64,000 nucleotides of DNA from Bilifractor sp002394235 (GTDB lineage Bacteria > Bacillota > Clostridia > Lachnospirales > Lachnospiraceae): positions 1 to 64,000 of the forward strand of contig NZ_JBQKGJ010000017.1 of NCBI RefSeq assembly GCF_052118845.1, given 5' to 3'. Made by a program: the position numbers and the translations under genes. The notes under the pieces were generated by a model. The model was not told the DNA's origin. It worked only from the letters and a program-made list of their open reading frames with translations, and ran no database searches. Shown here piece by piece: positions 1 through 8,699 of the stretch (the first letter of the stretch is position 1; the number at the start of each line of letters is the position of its first letter).

Positions 1-1735
1 TACTTGCACTGGTCAAAGCGCTCAAACTGTCTGACATACTCAGCGAGTTTGAAGTTCTCTGACTCTCACTGTTCGACAAAGAAGCAGACCGGCTGATGCT
101 TTCAGATTGAGATACGGACGTGCTTTCCTTTGTCGAAGCACTTACACTACCGAAAGCACTTGCACTACCGGAAGCACTTGCACTATCGGAAGCACTTACA
201 CTGGTAGAAGCACTCAAACTGTCTGACATACTCAACGAGTTTGATATTCTCTGACTCTCACTGCTCGACAAAGAAGCAGACCGGCTGATGCTTTCAGATT
301 GAGATGCGGACGTGCTTTCCCTTGTCGAAGCACTTACACTATCGGAAACACTTGCACTACCAGAAGCACTGACACTATCGGAAGCACTTGCACTGGTCAA
401 AGCGCTCAAACTGTCTGACCTACTCAACGAATTTGATATTCTCTGACTCTCAATGTTCGACAATGAAGCAGACCGGCTGATGCTTTCAGATTGAGATGCG
501 GACGTGCTTTCCTTTGTCGAAGCACTTGCACTATCGGCAACACTTGCACTACCAGAAGCACTTACACTACCGGAAGCACTTGCACTGGTCGAAGCACTCA
601 AACTGTCTGACATACTCAGCGAGTTTGAAGTTCTCTGACTCTCACTGCTCGACAAAGAAGCAGATCGGCTGATGTTTTCAGATTGAGATGCGGACGTGCT
701 TTCCCTTGTCGAAGCACTTACACTATCGGAAACACTTGCACTACCAGAGGCACTTACACTACCGGAAGCACTTACACTATCGGAAGCACTTACACTACCG
801 GAAGCACTTGCACTGGTCAAAGCGCTCAAACTGTCTGACATACTCAGCGAGTTTGAAGTTCTCTGACTCTCACTGCTCGACAAAGAAGCAGACCGGCTGA
901 TGCTTTCAGATTGAGATGCGGACGTGCTTTCTCTTGTCGAAGCACTTGCACTATCGGAAGCACTTGCACTACCAGAAGCACTTACACTATCGGAAACACT
1001 TGCACTACCAGAAGCACTTGCACTGGTCGAAGCACTCAAACTGTCTGACATACTCAACGAGTTTGATATTCTCTGACTCTCACTGCTCGACAAAGAAGCA
1101 GACCGGCTGATGCTTTCAGATTGAGATGCGGACGTGCTTTCCCTTGTCGAAGCACTTGCACTATCGGAAGCACTTGCACTACCAGAAGCACTTACACTAC
1201 CAGAAGCACTTACACTACCGGAAGTACTTGCACTATCGGAAGCACTTGCACTGGTCGAAGCACTCAAACTGTCTGACATACTCAACGAGTTTGATATTCT
1301 CTGACTCTCACTGCTCGACAAAGAAGCAGATCGGCTGATGCTTTCAGATTGAGATACGGACGTGCTTTCCTTTGTCGAAGCACTTGCACTATCGGAAGCA
1401 CTTGCACTACCAGAAGCACTTACACTACCGGAAGCACTTGCACTGGTCAAAGCACTCAAACTGTCTGACATACTCAGCGAGTTTGATATTCTCTGACTCT
1501 CACTGTTCGACAAAGAAGCAGACCGGCTGATGCTTTCAGATTGAGATGCGGACGTGCTTTCCCTTGTCGAAGCACTTACACTACCGGAAGCACTTGCACT
1601 ACCAGAAGCACTTACACTATTGGAAGTACTTGCACTGGTCAAAGCACTCAAACTGTCTGACATACTCAGCGAGTTTGATATTATCTGACTTTCACTGTTC
1701 GACAATGAAGCGGACCGGCTGATACTTTCAGATTT
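1..1735 (-). repeat. SRR2 tandem repeat block of the SRRP, 192 bp plus multiples of 18 bp
   Basis: The anchor sequence CTGATGCTTTCAGATTGAGA or a close variant starts at 93, 285, 477, 669, 897, 1107, 1335, 1527 and 1719. The spacings are 192, 192, 192, 228, 210, 228, 192 and 192 bp. Every spacing is 192 plus 0, 18 or 36, so units differ only by whole 18-bp hexapeptide modules (SASxSx type) and the frame is never broken. This looks like nested expansion: a 64-residue unit carrying a variable number of Ser-rich hexads. Confidence 0.93.
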
Positions 1736-3925
1736 TCTTTCGGAATCCCGTTCGGACGCACTTGCGCTTATACTGTTTGCTGCGTTGGAGTTTGAAATAC
1801 TTTCTGAACCAATACTGTTGCTCACGCTTTGTGAACTCGATAAACTTGTCGATTTGCTTGTACTTGCGCTCGTCGATTCACTCTCTAAACTGCTGCTCTG
1901 CGATGCAGATTCCGATGCTGCGCCTGCAGACTGAGAACTTACCGATGACAGGCTTACGGATGCAGAACCGCTGGCACTATCTGACTGCGATTTTTCCTCA
2001 GACATGCTTGCGGATGCATTCTCGTTGCTGGCTATACTATGGGACTCACTTACACTTGCAGATACAGAAGCGCTTTCCTGCTCCGATTGCTTCATCGACT
2101 GCGATTCATGGATTGAAGCAGACCTGGAGAACTGATTGGAAATGCTTTGAGATAATGACTGGCTCGTACTCTCCGAACTACGTTTGATACTCTGACTTTG
2201 CGAAGCGGATGTACTCGTACTGTGACTTGCAGATTCGCTATCCTTCTGCGAAAGTAACTCGCTCGAACGTGATGACGCCGATTCACTTTGTCTGCTTGAA
2301 ACAGACTCTGATGTCGACTGGGACATAGATGCCAGTTCACTGACACTCCTCGCATCATTTGTGTAGTCCTTTTCCGGTGTGATAGTAACCACGCCTCTAT
2401 TAGTTGTTTCCGCTCCCTTATCGCTCTCCTTTACTGTGGGATGAATCGTAAATCCACGTGCCGTATCACTCCGGTAATATGCACTGCTACTTGAGGTTGC
2501 CTGTACGCTGACCACAACATTTGCAATGGCCTTTCCCCATTCTTCATAGTCACCAAGGGACGTATCAAAGGAGACAGTAACAGTGCCATTTACATTGATC
2601 TTTTCTGTTGTGGAATAGCTGTCGCCCCAGTATCTACCCTTATAATCAATGGTTGTAATATTAGAACCGAGTGCCTCTTTTTTATATCTATTTGGTTTAT
2701 CAGCTCGACTATATGAATCATTATTGTTGTAAAAACCATTTTCTAATGTATAGGTGTTTCCACCCGCATCTTTCACTGAGATGTTTTGAGGTGCCCGGGC
2801 GCCGCCGACAACATTTAAATAAAATCCAAAATACTGCCGAGAATTATTTACGGCATTCTTTGCCTGATATTCAAACTCCCAATGAATGTTGCCAGTATCA
2901 AGATTCAGCGTTCCCGTTACATTCTTGATAGTATTAGCCAACGGCTGGATATATCTTGTGCCGTTATACTCAAAGACCTTGACTTCTGTTACTTTCTGGA
3001 TACCGGCTATTTCACTCGCAGACGCGGAGGTGCTGGTACTGAGAGATGCCGATTCAGAAGAGGATGCAGATACAATCTGACTTTCAGAACCCGAAGTACT
3101 GTTCGAGAGACTCTGACTGTCTGATAATGATACAGAAGTCTCGACGGAAATGCTTCCACTCTGGCTGTTCGCAGCAGAATCAGAAACGCTTTCCGAAACC
3201 AGCTGACTCTGCTGTTCGGAACCTGCTGCAGATTCCGACACAAAAGCACTTGTCTGTGCAGATGCCACCTGTGAAATTGACGTTGACTGACTTGCCGATT
3301 CTGACACAGCGCTGTTGAGCATACGTCTGCTTTCTGAGGCTGAAGCAGATTCACTTACACTCTCACTTGCTGAAGCAGATTGTGTTTGAGAAGCCATTGT
3401 GCTGCCGGAAACCGAATCCTGCAGACTATCACTTTCCCGGAGGCTTGCCGACGCAGAAAGTGAATCGCTGTCAGAGGCAGACTGACTCGATAGATCATTT
3501 GAGGCTCCTTCAGAAGCAAGTCTGCTGGCTGTTTCGGACAGACTTTCAGAATCCGCCTGATCCTGATTGCTGTTGACGGCAGACATCGACTGACTGGCTT
3601 TCTGAGATTGTGCGGCAGCCTCCCCGGCAGAAACCTTACTGTCTGCTGAACCTGTCAGTCCTTCATTGGATGTTTCCGATCCGGTATCAGATTCCGAGAC
3701 GGATAATGCCTTTGATTCCGAAGCAGTTGCCTGTTCCAGTACACTTTCGCTCGCCCATCCGGATTCGGAAAGATTTTCAGCCTCAGCAGCATATACCTTA
3801 TTCCCCTGGCCGAAAATCGCGGTTCCGCCCAGAAGAGCGCCTGTCGCTGCGACTCCTTTTAGAAGAGTATGTTTTCTCTTTCGATTAACAATCTTTGTTA
3901 AGCTTTTTTTCTTTCTCTTTTTCAT
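1..3925 (-). CDS. Serine-rich repeat protein (SRRP) surface adhesin, C-terminus beyond left edge
   Basis: The reading frame is open from ATG at 3925 to the window edge (about 1308 codons). Seen: a long basic N-terminus (MKKRKKKSLTK) and a glycine-containing hydrophobic stretch (GVAATGALLGGTAIFG) ending near VYAAEAE. This resembles accessory-Sec signal peptides, which tolerate glycines in the h-region. A first Ser-rich region follows (about residues 50-305), then a non-repetitive domain (about 306-525, with WEFEYQAKN and GVVTITPEKDYTNDARS) likely to be the ligand-binding region. A second, very regular Ser-rich region runs off the edge. Signal-SRR1-BR-SRR2 is the standard SRRP plan, so a wall anchor is expected outside the window. 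The upstream genes gtfB and gtfA are the dedicated glycosyltransferases of this family. No secA2, secY2 or asp genes lie in the window. The adhesin is inferred to be exported, O-glycosylated on Ser/Thr and displayed on the surface. Confidence 0.9.
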   Translation of the reverse strand, partial: MKKRKKKSLTKIVNRKRKHTLLKGVAATGALLGGTAIFGQGNKVYAAEAENLSESGWASESVLEQATASESKALSVSESDTGSETSNEGLTGSADSKVSAGEAAAQSQKASQSMSAVNSNQDQADSESLSETASRLASEGASNDLSSQSASDSDSLSASASLRESDSLQDSVSGSTMASQTQSASASESVSESASASESRRMLNSAVSESASQSTSISQVASAQTSAFVSESAAGSEQQSQLVSESVSDSAANSQSGSISVETSVSLSDSQSLSNSTSGSESQIVSASSSESASLSTSTSASASEIAGIQKVTEVKVFEYNGTRYIQPLANTIKNVTGTLNLDTGNIHWEFEYQAKNAVNNSRQYFGFYLNVVGGARAPQNISVKDAGGNTYTLENGFYNNNDSYSRADKPNRYKKEALGSNITTIDYKGRYWGDSYSTTEKINVNGTVTVSFDTSLGDYEEWGKAIANVVVSVQATSSSSAYYRSDTARGFTIHPTVKESDKGAETTNRGVVTITPEKDYTNDARSVSELASMSQSTSESVSSRQSESASSRSSELLSQKDSESASHSTSTSASQSQSIKRSSESTSQSLSQSISNQFSRSASIHESQSMKQSEQESASVSASVSESHSIASNENASASMSEEKSQSDSASGSASVSLSSVSSQSAGAASESASQSSSLESESTSASTSKSTSLSSSQSVSNSIGSESISNSNAANSISASASERDSERKSESISRSASLSNSESQIISNSLSMSDSLSALTSASTSNSVSASGSASASGSVSASTRESTSASQSESISRSASLSNSESQRISNSLSMSDSLSALTSASASGSVSASGSASASDSASASTKESTSVSQSESISRSASLSSSESQRISNSLSMSDSLSASTSASASDSASTSGSVSASGSVSASGSASASDSASASTRESTSASQSESISRSASLSSSESQRISNSLSMSDSLSASTSASASGSASVSDSVSASGSASASDSASASTRESTSASQSESISRSASLSSSESQRTSNSLSMSDSLSALTSASASGSVSASDSVSASGSVSASGSASVSDSVSASTRESTSASQSENISRSASLSSSESQRTSNSLSMSDSLSASTSASASGSVSASGSASVADSASASTKESTSASQSESISRSASLSNIESQRISNSLSRSDSLSALTSASASDSVSASGSASVSDSVSASTRESTSASQSESISRSASLSSSESQRISNSLSMSDSLSASTSVSASDSASASGSASAFGSVSASTKESTSVSQSESISRSASLSNSESQRTSNSLSMSDSLSALTSAS

Positions 3926-4036
3926 CGTTGATACACCTGCCTAAAGTCATCTATCGCTGTCATGCCTGTTGAAGTTGTTGGACTTCTGCAATCGTATAAC
4001 CAGAACGATATTAGATACTTTTAATTTTGTTTTTTG

Positions 4037-4045
4037 ATTATAGCA
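4037..4045 (-). promoter_or_regulatory. Extended -10 promoter for the SRRP gene
   Basis: On the minus strand TGCTATAAT (extended -10) lies about 110 nt upstream of the SRRP start. The -35 match is poor. It lies in the 376-bp gap between gtfB and the adhesin, so the adhesin probably has its own promoter and a leader of about 100 nt. Confidence 0.5.
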
Positions 4046-4260
4046 CCTCTCCTGTAAAAATGTGTGAAGAAACTGTATCCATCGTCCATACGATCCGGAT
4101 CGCCGGAAATCCGGCATCGGGATACTGAGACCCCTTAATATTGAAATTTGGAAAAATGAACCTGGAATGACAGAATGCCGGAATCAGAGTCACAAAATTT
4201 TGAGACGCCGTGATCCACCTGTATCACTGCGACTAGACTGTTATCAATTGCGGCGTAAAA

Positions 4261-4280
4261 CCCACAGGCTTGCCCGTGGG
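4261..4280 (-). terminator. Hairpin 20 nt after gtfB stop, possible terminator or IS200/IS605 end relic
   Basis: On the minus strand CCCACGGGCAAGCCTGTGGG folds into an 8-bp stem followed by TTTTACG. Position and T-tract fit a weak intrinsic terminator for gtfA-gtfB. The sequence also resembles the hairpins at 35298-35352 and 62303-62357 and the subterminal palindromes of IS200/IS605 elements. The rest of the 3926-4301 gap holds only the SRRP promoter and leader. Confidence 0.5.
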
Positions 4281-4301
4281 AGCAGTCAGAAGCTCAACGC
4301 C

Positions 4302-5939
4302 TTACGTGGAGGGCATCTGACGTTCGAACAATTCCCGGTACGTGTCTGTTCTCTCGCTCATGGCAGCCTGATGCTGCAGCGACAGTGCAGCGGGCAGACG
4401 ATCCGGATCAGCGGCAAATGAGCAGAGATCCGCCGCGTCGTGGAAAATATGTTCCTTCGCGACATACCGGTGTTGATGAATGGTTGTCTCAAACCCCAGA
4501 ATCAGCTGATTATTCAGAAAAGCACGCTTTACGCTGGAGAGGATTTCACCGCCATGATTGATGTCGAAATAATAATCACATCTGCGGAACAGTTCGTTCA
4601 CTGTATTCTCCTTCACCACGGGATACAGCCTTACATTCGGATAGCGTCCGAATGCCAGAAGATGGGCCGACATTTCCGTGACCGCCGCAATGTGGAACAC
4701 CATCTGCGGCAGACGCTTCACAATCGTCTCAAGCTCTTCGATCTGATCGGAATTGGTGCAGATCAAAATATCGGGGCGGCAATGATTTTCCCTTTCAAAG
4801 GGATAGACAAAGCCCAAAGGCCGTACCCATTCCTCCGGAGCACCAAGCTTGATCAGTTTCTGCCGGCTGGCCTGATTCTGTACATAGATCCTGCGGGTGT
4901 GTGAATGTCCGCTCAGGATCATCTGCATATTTCCGGGAATATCTTCGCGCGGACCCTCCTGCCAGAAGAGAAAACTGTCTGATGGAAAACGCTCGCTGAC
5001 AAAGAGCGGCGTTGACAGTGAATTATAAAAGATGCGCTTCCCGTCCGCCTTTAACTCACGGAGCATTTCCATGACGAGCTCCGTCCGGTTTTTATAGATA
5101 TACGTTTTTTGATTGCGCGTGACGATAATGTCGCCGGTCACATCGTTCTCTACCACGCATTCCTGGCCGTCATCATTAAACCACGAACGGCAGAACCGCT
5201 TCCCGCTTCGATTAAAGACCGTTCTCGCATACAGGAGTCCGTGACAATCGTAATGGTCGGTGCAGCGGACAATGCCCTGATCGTCCAGCCAGTCCACCTC
5301 ACTGACCAGCCGGCGATGCGCCGGCTCCGCATAAAAAATACGGCCGCGGAGATGATGAAGATCATGGATCTCGCCGCCACTGCCTGTACCGCTGATTTCC
5401 CAGTAATCCGGCAGCTCGATCTGATTGAAATAACGCGGACTCCCTGCCTTCCAACCGGCATGTAAGATACGATATGCATTCACGGACTTTGTATTGCTAC
5501 GATCTTTCGCACTGAATCCGTTCAAGCCGGCACCCTTCTCACCAGATTTCTTTTTTTCAGGATCGCTGCAGAACCACCGGAAGACGGACAGAACATCCGG
5601 CGGCAGAAAGCCCTTGTCCTCAATCACGACAACAGGTCCGGCAAAACCCGCACAGCGCAAAGACTGCTTCAGCATATCAGCCATCTCATCGTAACAATCA
5701 AGCAGCAGGATGCCGTCAGTCACTCTTACACCGACAGAGGCATTTCCATCGATCGGATCATTTGGTGACATACCGGTACAAGCATTTCTTTTTTCCAGAT
5801 TAAATTTTTTTGTATCAGTTCCAGTATTATTTTTTACCGGAACGATTCTTTTCATATCGGTTCCGGTATTTCTTTCTACCAGATAATTTATTTCTACATC
5901 GGTATGAGCATTTATTTTAACCGGATCACTTTTTTCCAT
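4302..5939 (-). CDS. gtfB: GtfB-like SRRP glycosylation partner (with GtfA)
   Basis: 545 aa. From about residue 70 the protein matches the GtfB type: TDGILLLDCYDEMAD, then a VIEDKGFLPPDVLSVF segment like the VLNDDGFLP part of streptococcal GtfB, and a C-terminal GT-B-like half (PDILICTNSDQIEELE, EILSSVKRAFLNNQLILGFE). GtfB is the partner that makes GtfA active and recognises the SRRP; together they add the first GlcNAc to Ser/Thr in the cytoplasm. It overlaps gtfA by 28 bp, so the two are probably translationally coupled, and an AAAGGTG ribosome site precedes the ATG. Odd: residues 1-68 are an extra N-terminal extension of imperfect 14-residue repeats not expected in the family. Confidence 0.85.
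   Translation of the reverse strand: MEKSDPVKINAHTDVEINYLVERNTGTDMKRIVPVKNNTGTDTKKFNLEKRNACTGMSPNDPIDGNASVGVRVTDGILLLDCYDEMADMLKQSLRCAGFAGPVVVIEDKGFLPPDVLSVFRWFCSDPEKKKSGEKGAGLNGFSAKDRSNTKSVNAYRILHAGWKAGSPRYFNQIELPDYWEISGTGSGGEIHDLHHLRGRIFYAEPAHRRLVSEVDWLDDQGIVRCTDHYDCHGLLYARTVFNRSGKRFCRSWFNDDGQECVVENDVTGDIIVTRNQKTYIYKNRTELVMEMLRELKADGKRIFYNSLSTPLFVSERFPSDSFLFWQEGPREDIPGNMQMILSGHSHTRRIYVQNQASRQKLIKLGAPEEWVRPLGFVYPFERENHCRPDILICTNSDQIEELETIVKRLPQMVFHIAAVTEMSAHLLAFGRYPNVRLYPVVKENTVNELFRRCDYYFDINHGGEILSSVKRAFLNNQLILGFETTIHQHRYVAKEHIFHDAADLCSFAADPDRLPAALSLQHQAAMSERTDTYRELFERQMPST
5770..5937 (-). repeat. 42-bp tandem repeats encoding the GtfB N-terminal extension
   Basis: Four diverged 42-bp units encode 14-residue repeats around an N-T-G-T-D core (KINAHTDVEINYLV, ERNTGTDMKRIVPV, KNNTGTDTKKFNLE, KRNACTGMSPNDPI). 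A fifth partial copy starts DGNASVG. The unit length is a multiple of three, so the gtfB frame stays open. Confidence 0.85.
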
Positions 5940-7405
5940 TTCCGCATCACCTTTTCTGTCAAATAAGATTGTGCAACCGCATACGAATGTTTATGAAAGG
6001 AGGCACGGTCGGCCATCTGAAAGTATTTCACCACAGCCGCAAAAAGGCCCTCCACATGCTCCGGTATGGACATATCCTCGTCCACGGGAATCAGATAGCC
6101 ATTTCTGCCGTCGTCAATAAAAGTCGGGTTTCCATACGGAACATCAAAGCCGATAATGGGCAGACCGCTGCCGACGGCTTCCATCAGACTCAGGCCAAAG
6201 CCCTCACTGGTCGACCCGGACAGATAGAGTTCATAATTTCGATAGACATCGGTCATATCGTACTGCCCCATCAACCGGATATAGCCATCCGCCTGATTCT
6301 CCCGGATCAGCTGCAGGAGCCGCTGCTGTTCGCTGCCTTCACCGTAGATGTCCAACGTAAGCTCCGGGATCTCCCTCTTCGCCTTCACACAGGCCTCAAT
6401 GACCCAGTCCACATGCTTCTCCGATGCCAGCCGGCTGGCAGTCACAATAGAAAAAGGCCTCCGTGCGGTATCCGGATAGCGGAGATGTTCCAGACTGCCC
6501 ACCGGAATCGTGCGGATCTCAGGTACCTCTCCCGTGTACTTCTCAAACTGGGCGCGCATGAGATCCCGCTGTGCATTGGTAGAAGTGATAAAAAAAGAAA
6601 TATGCCGCGACATATCAAAGGAATACTCATAATAATTGTTCCAGAGGATATTCCGGTCATCAGTACTTCCAACACTGTAATGATCCGCATGCACCACGAT
6701 GCCGACACTGGCAGGCCCACAGTTCTGCAGAATTGCCTGCCCGATGCCGGTCGTCCGGTCAATGATGACGACATCCCTGTGGTTCAGATGCAGACACCGG
6801 ACCAGATACCCGACCAGCTCCTCCTTGGAATATAAAATCTGATCGGGAAAACGATACATGACATCGCCGTCATCAGTGATTTCCTCATACGCGACAGAAC
6901 CGTCCGTATTGAAAAAACGGCGCAGATACAGATGAGCCTTATTCTCGAGCGGAGCATAATATTCCGAATAGATCCGTCCGTAGGTAAAATAATCCTTGCG
7001 GATCAGACGGCCGCCGGACACATATTCCACACGATGCAGCAGGTTCTCCTGATCGTTGACAAAATAAAGCGTGCAGAAATCATGATCCGAAAAAAAGAGA
7101 CGGCCGATTTTTCCAGACCGCTGCACACGGTAATCGACATCCGCGAGAGTTTCCTGAAAATCTTCCAGCGTATAAGTGACCGGCGCCGTATGAAAATCCG
7201 TAAAATAAGTATAGAGCCACAGGATTTCCTTATCCTTGAAGCCCATCTTCTTCGTATAATGTTCGATGTTCTCCCGCGGAAACATATCCGTGAAGATAAA
7301 ACGGGCAGGCTCATCAATGGCGCGCAGCATGCGCGCCCGATACAGCTGGGCATACTCCACGCCACTGGAAGCCCTGCCGATGCCCAGGTTGAAATTGTAG
7401 ATCAT
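5912..7405 (-). CDS. gtfA: GtfA-like SRRP O-GlcNAc glycosyltransferase
   Basis: 497 aa, close to the usual GtfA length of about 500. The N-terminus (MIYNFNLGIGRASSGVEYAQ) is the GtfA signature, followed by FIFTDMF and a central extended-beta region. The C-terminal GT4 fold shows a nucleotide-sugar site: VTASRLASEKHVDWVIEA, LYLSGSTSEGFGLSLMEAVG (E-x7-E) and GFDVPYGNP. Family role: with GtfB it transfers GlcNAc from UDP-GlcNAc to serine/threonine of the SRRP before export. GGAGGAGAGCG precedes the ATG. The acyltransferase gene ends 21 bp upstream and gtfB overlaps its end, so this is a tight operon next to its substrate gene. Confidence 0.92.
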   Translation of the reverse strand: MIYNFNLGIGRASSGVEYAQLYRARMLRAIDEPARFIFTDMFPRENIEHYTKKMGFKDKEILWLYTYFTDFHTAPVTYTLEDFQETLADVDYRVQRSGKIGRLFFSDHDFCTLYFVNDQENLLHRVEYVSGGRLIRKDYFTYGRIYSEYYAPLENKAHLYLRRFFNTDGSVAYEEITDDGDVMYRFPDQILYSKEELVGYLVRCLHLNHRDVVIIDRTTGIGQAILQNCGPASVGIVVHADHYSVGSTDDRNILWNNYYEYSFDMSRHISFFITSTNAQRDLMRAQFEKYTGEVPEIRTIPVGSLEHLRYPDTARRPFSIVTASRLASEKHVDWVIEACVKAKREIPELTLDIYGEGSEQQRLLQLIRENQADGYIRLMGQYDMTDVYRNYELYLSGSTSEGFGLSLMEAVGSGLPIIGFDVPYGNPTFIDDGRNGYLIPVDEDMSIPEHVEGLFAAVVKYFQMADRASFHKHSYAVAQSYLTEKVMRKWKKVIRLK

Positions 7406-7426
7406 CGCTCTCCTCCTGCCTTACAT

Positions 7427-8563
7427 TCATGTCTGATGTCTTCCACTTACTGCTGCTTTGATCCTCGCTGCCAGGCTGTGTATCCAGAGATAGATTCCTG
7501 TTCCGGCGGTGCTGAGCAGAATCCGCCAGATTGATATTACAAGATGCTCTGCTTCCGGGTTCTTCGGGAAGGCCAGAAAAGCGTCAAGATATGCCCTTGG
7601 GATGCAGTCAAGGGCATGAAAACAAAGAATCTGATTGCTGTATCTCCCATACCAGGAAAGAGTCCCCCGCAGAAATCGGGTATGAGCTCCTATCCACGCG
7701 CTGAAACGGAATACCACCATGCATCCGCAGATCGCTGTAATAAAAGAGAAAATGCCCATGGGATATAAACGGGAAGCAAGTTCAATCGGGCAGTAATAAA
7801 TTCCCGATATCCATATGACTCCCTCTGCCAGCATCGCAATATGCCCGGATGTGCGAAGATTGGACAAGGAACCGCGTCGTTTTGATCCTGTCTGTCGCAT
7901 TTTTATATCATCTGCCTGTCTCCGGTCTGTCACCGTAGTATCTGTCTGTCTCCTGTCTGTCCAAGGTTTTAAACGATCCGTCCATCCGCTTTGCTGCAGG
8001 AAAAAGCCAAAACAATAAAATCCGACAGACGCCATTGCAACATCGAGATTCAGCGGCAGCCAATGCCGTCCCTGCATTCCCCATGCGATTCCGACAAGGC
8101 ACACAGCCAGAGACAAAACCGCGAGCCGGAACAGTCTGCCTCCGGATATGTGATATAACAAACGGAAAATCCATCTGGTCAGGAAAAATGCCGGAAAAAA
8201 CCACAAGGCCCAGACCATTCCAAGATCCGCAGGATACATATTCAGATTCTGCCAGGAAGCTGCCCAGAACATCTGACGCAGATAATATACAAGATTCAGG
8301 CTCCCGGACCACAAATCCAACACAAAAAGAACTAGCGCATATGGGAGAATTATTTTTCTTAAATCCGTGAGCAGCGCTGATTTCACAGACTTCTGCCGGA
8401 AACACATACCCCCGGTTATGAAAAACAGCGGCATGTGAAAGGAAAAAATAAAATCTCTCACATGTCCTCTGCTTACCACATGCCCTATGATCATCAACAA
8501 AATCGCAATTCCTCTCGCGACATCGATAAAAGGAATACGATTTCCTTTTCGTACTTTGTTCAT
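7427..8563 (-). CDS. Acyltransferase-3 family integral membrane O-acyltransferase
   Basis: About 378 aa from ATG 8563; an in-frame TTG at 8581 is the longer alternative, and neither has a strong ribosome site. The N-terminal block PFIDVARGIAILLMIIGHVV with the catalytic-type His, then FSFHMPLFFITGGMCF, defines the acyltransferase_3 family, which moves acetyl or other acyl groups onto sugars across the membrane. About ten hydrophobic segments are visible. A polar loop near residues 195-215 (WTDRRQTDTTVTDRRQAD) is encoded by two copies of a roughly 30-bp repeat. The gene ends 21 bp before gtfA in the same operon. Inference: it may acylate the SRRP glycan, a task done by Asp2 in streptococci. 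Confidence 0.8.
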   Translation of the reverse strand: MNKVRKGNRIPFIDVARGIAILLMIIGHVVSRGHVRDFIFSFHMPLFFITGGMCFRQKSVKSALLTDLRKIILPYALVLFVLDLWSGSLNLVYYLRQMFWAASWQNLNMYPADLGMVWALWFFPAFFLTRWIFRLLYHISGGRLFRLAVLSLAVCLVGIAWGMQGRHWLPLNLDVAMASVGFYCFGFFLQQSGWTDRLKPWTDRRQTDTTVTDRRQADDIKMRQTGSKRRGSLSNLRTSGHIAMLAEGVIWISGIYYCPIELASRLYPMGIFSFITAICGCMVVFRFSAWIGAHTRFLRGTLSWYGRYSNQILCFHALDCIPRAYLDAFLAFPKNPEAEHLVISIWRILLSTAGTGIYLWIHSLAARIKAAVSGRHQT

Positions 8564-8612
8564 CTTAAATGTATCGTGCAAAACGAATAACCCTGAAATA
8601 CCTTTCTTTCAT

Positions 8613-8668
8613 TATGATCTTTATAAAATAACCGTTATAATATGATCTTTATAAAATAACCGTTATAA
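8613..8668 (-). repeat. Perfect 28-bp tandem duplication upstream of the acyltransferase
   Basis: Two identical, adjacent 28-bp copies begin at 8613 and 8641. They contain the core TTTATAAAATAACC. The region is AT-rich and lies 50-105 bp upstream of the operon start, so it probably duplicates promoter-proximal DNA. A CCGTTTATAACGG palindrome spans the distal edge. Confidence 0.9.
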
Positions 8669-8699
8669 ACGGAAGGGATAAGCGGAAGAAGATTGAGCG

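Noticed and set aside
688..1338. Three plus-strand ORFs with HLHYRK repeats
   Set aside because: They are the antisense frame of the SRRP Ser-rich repeats; no ribosome sites, and they stop and restart with each unit.
1..1735. CRISPR-like regular direct repeats
   Set aside because: The period is 192 bp or more, the 'spacers' are themselves Ser-rich repeats, and the whole block is one open coding frame on the minus strand.
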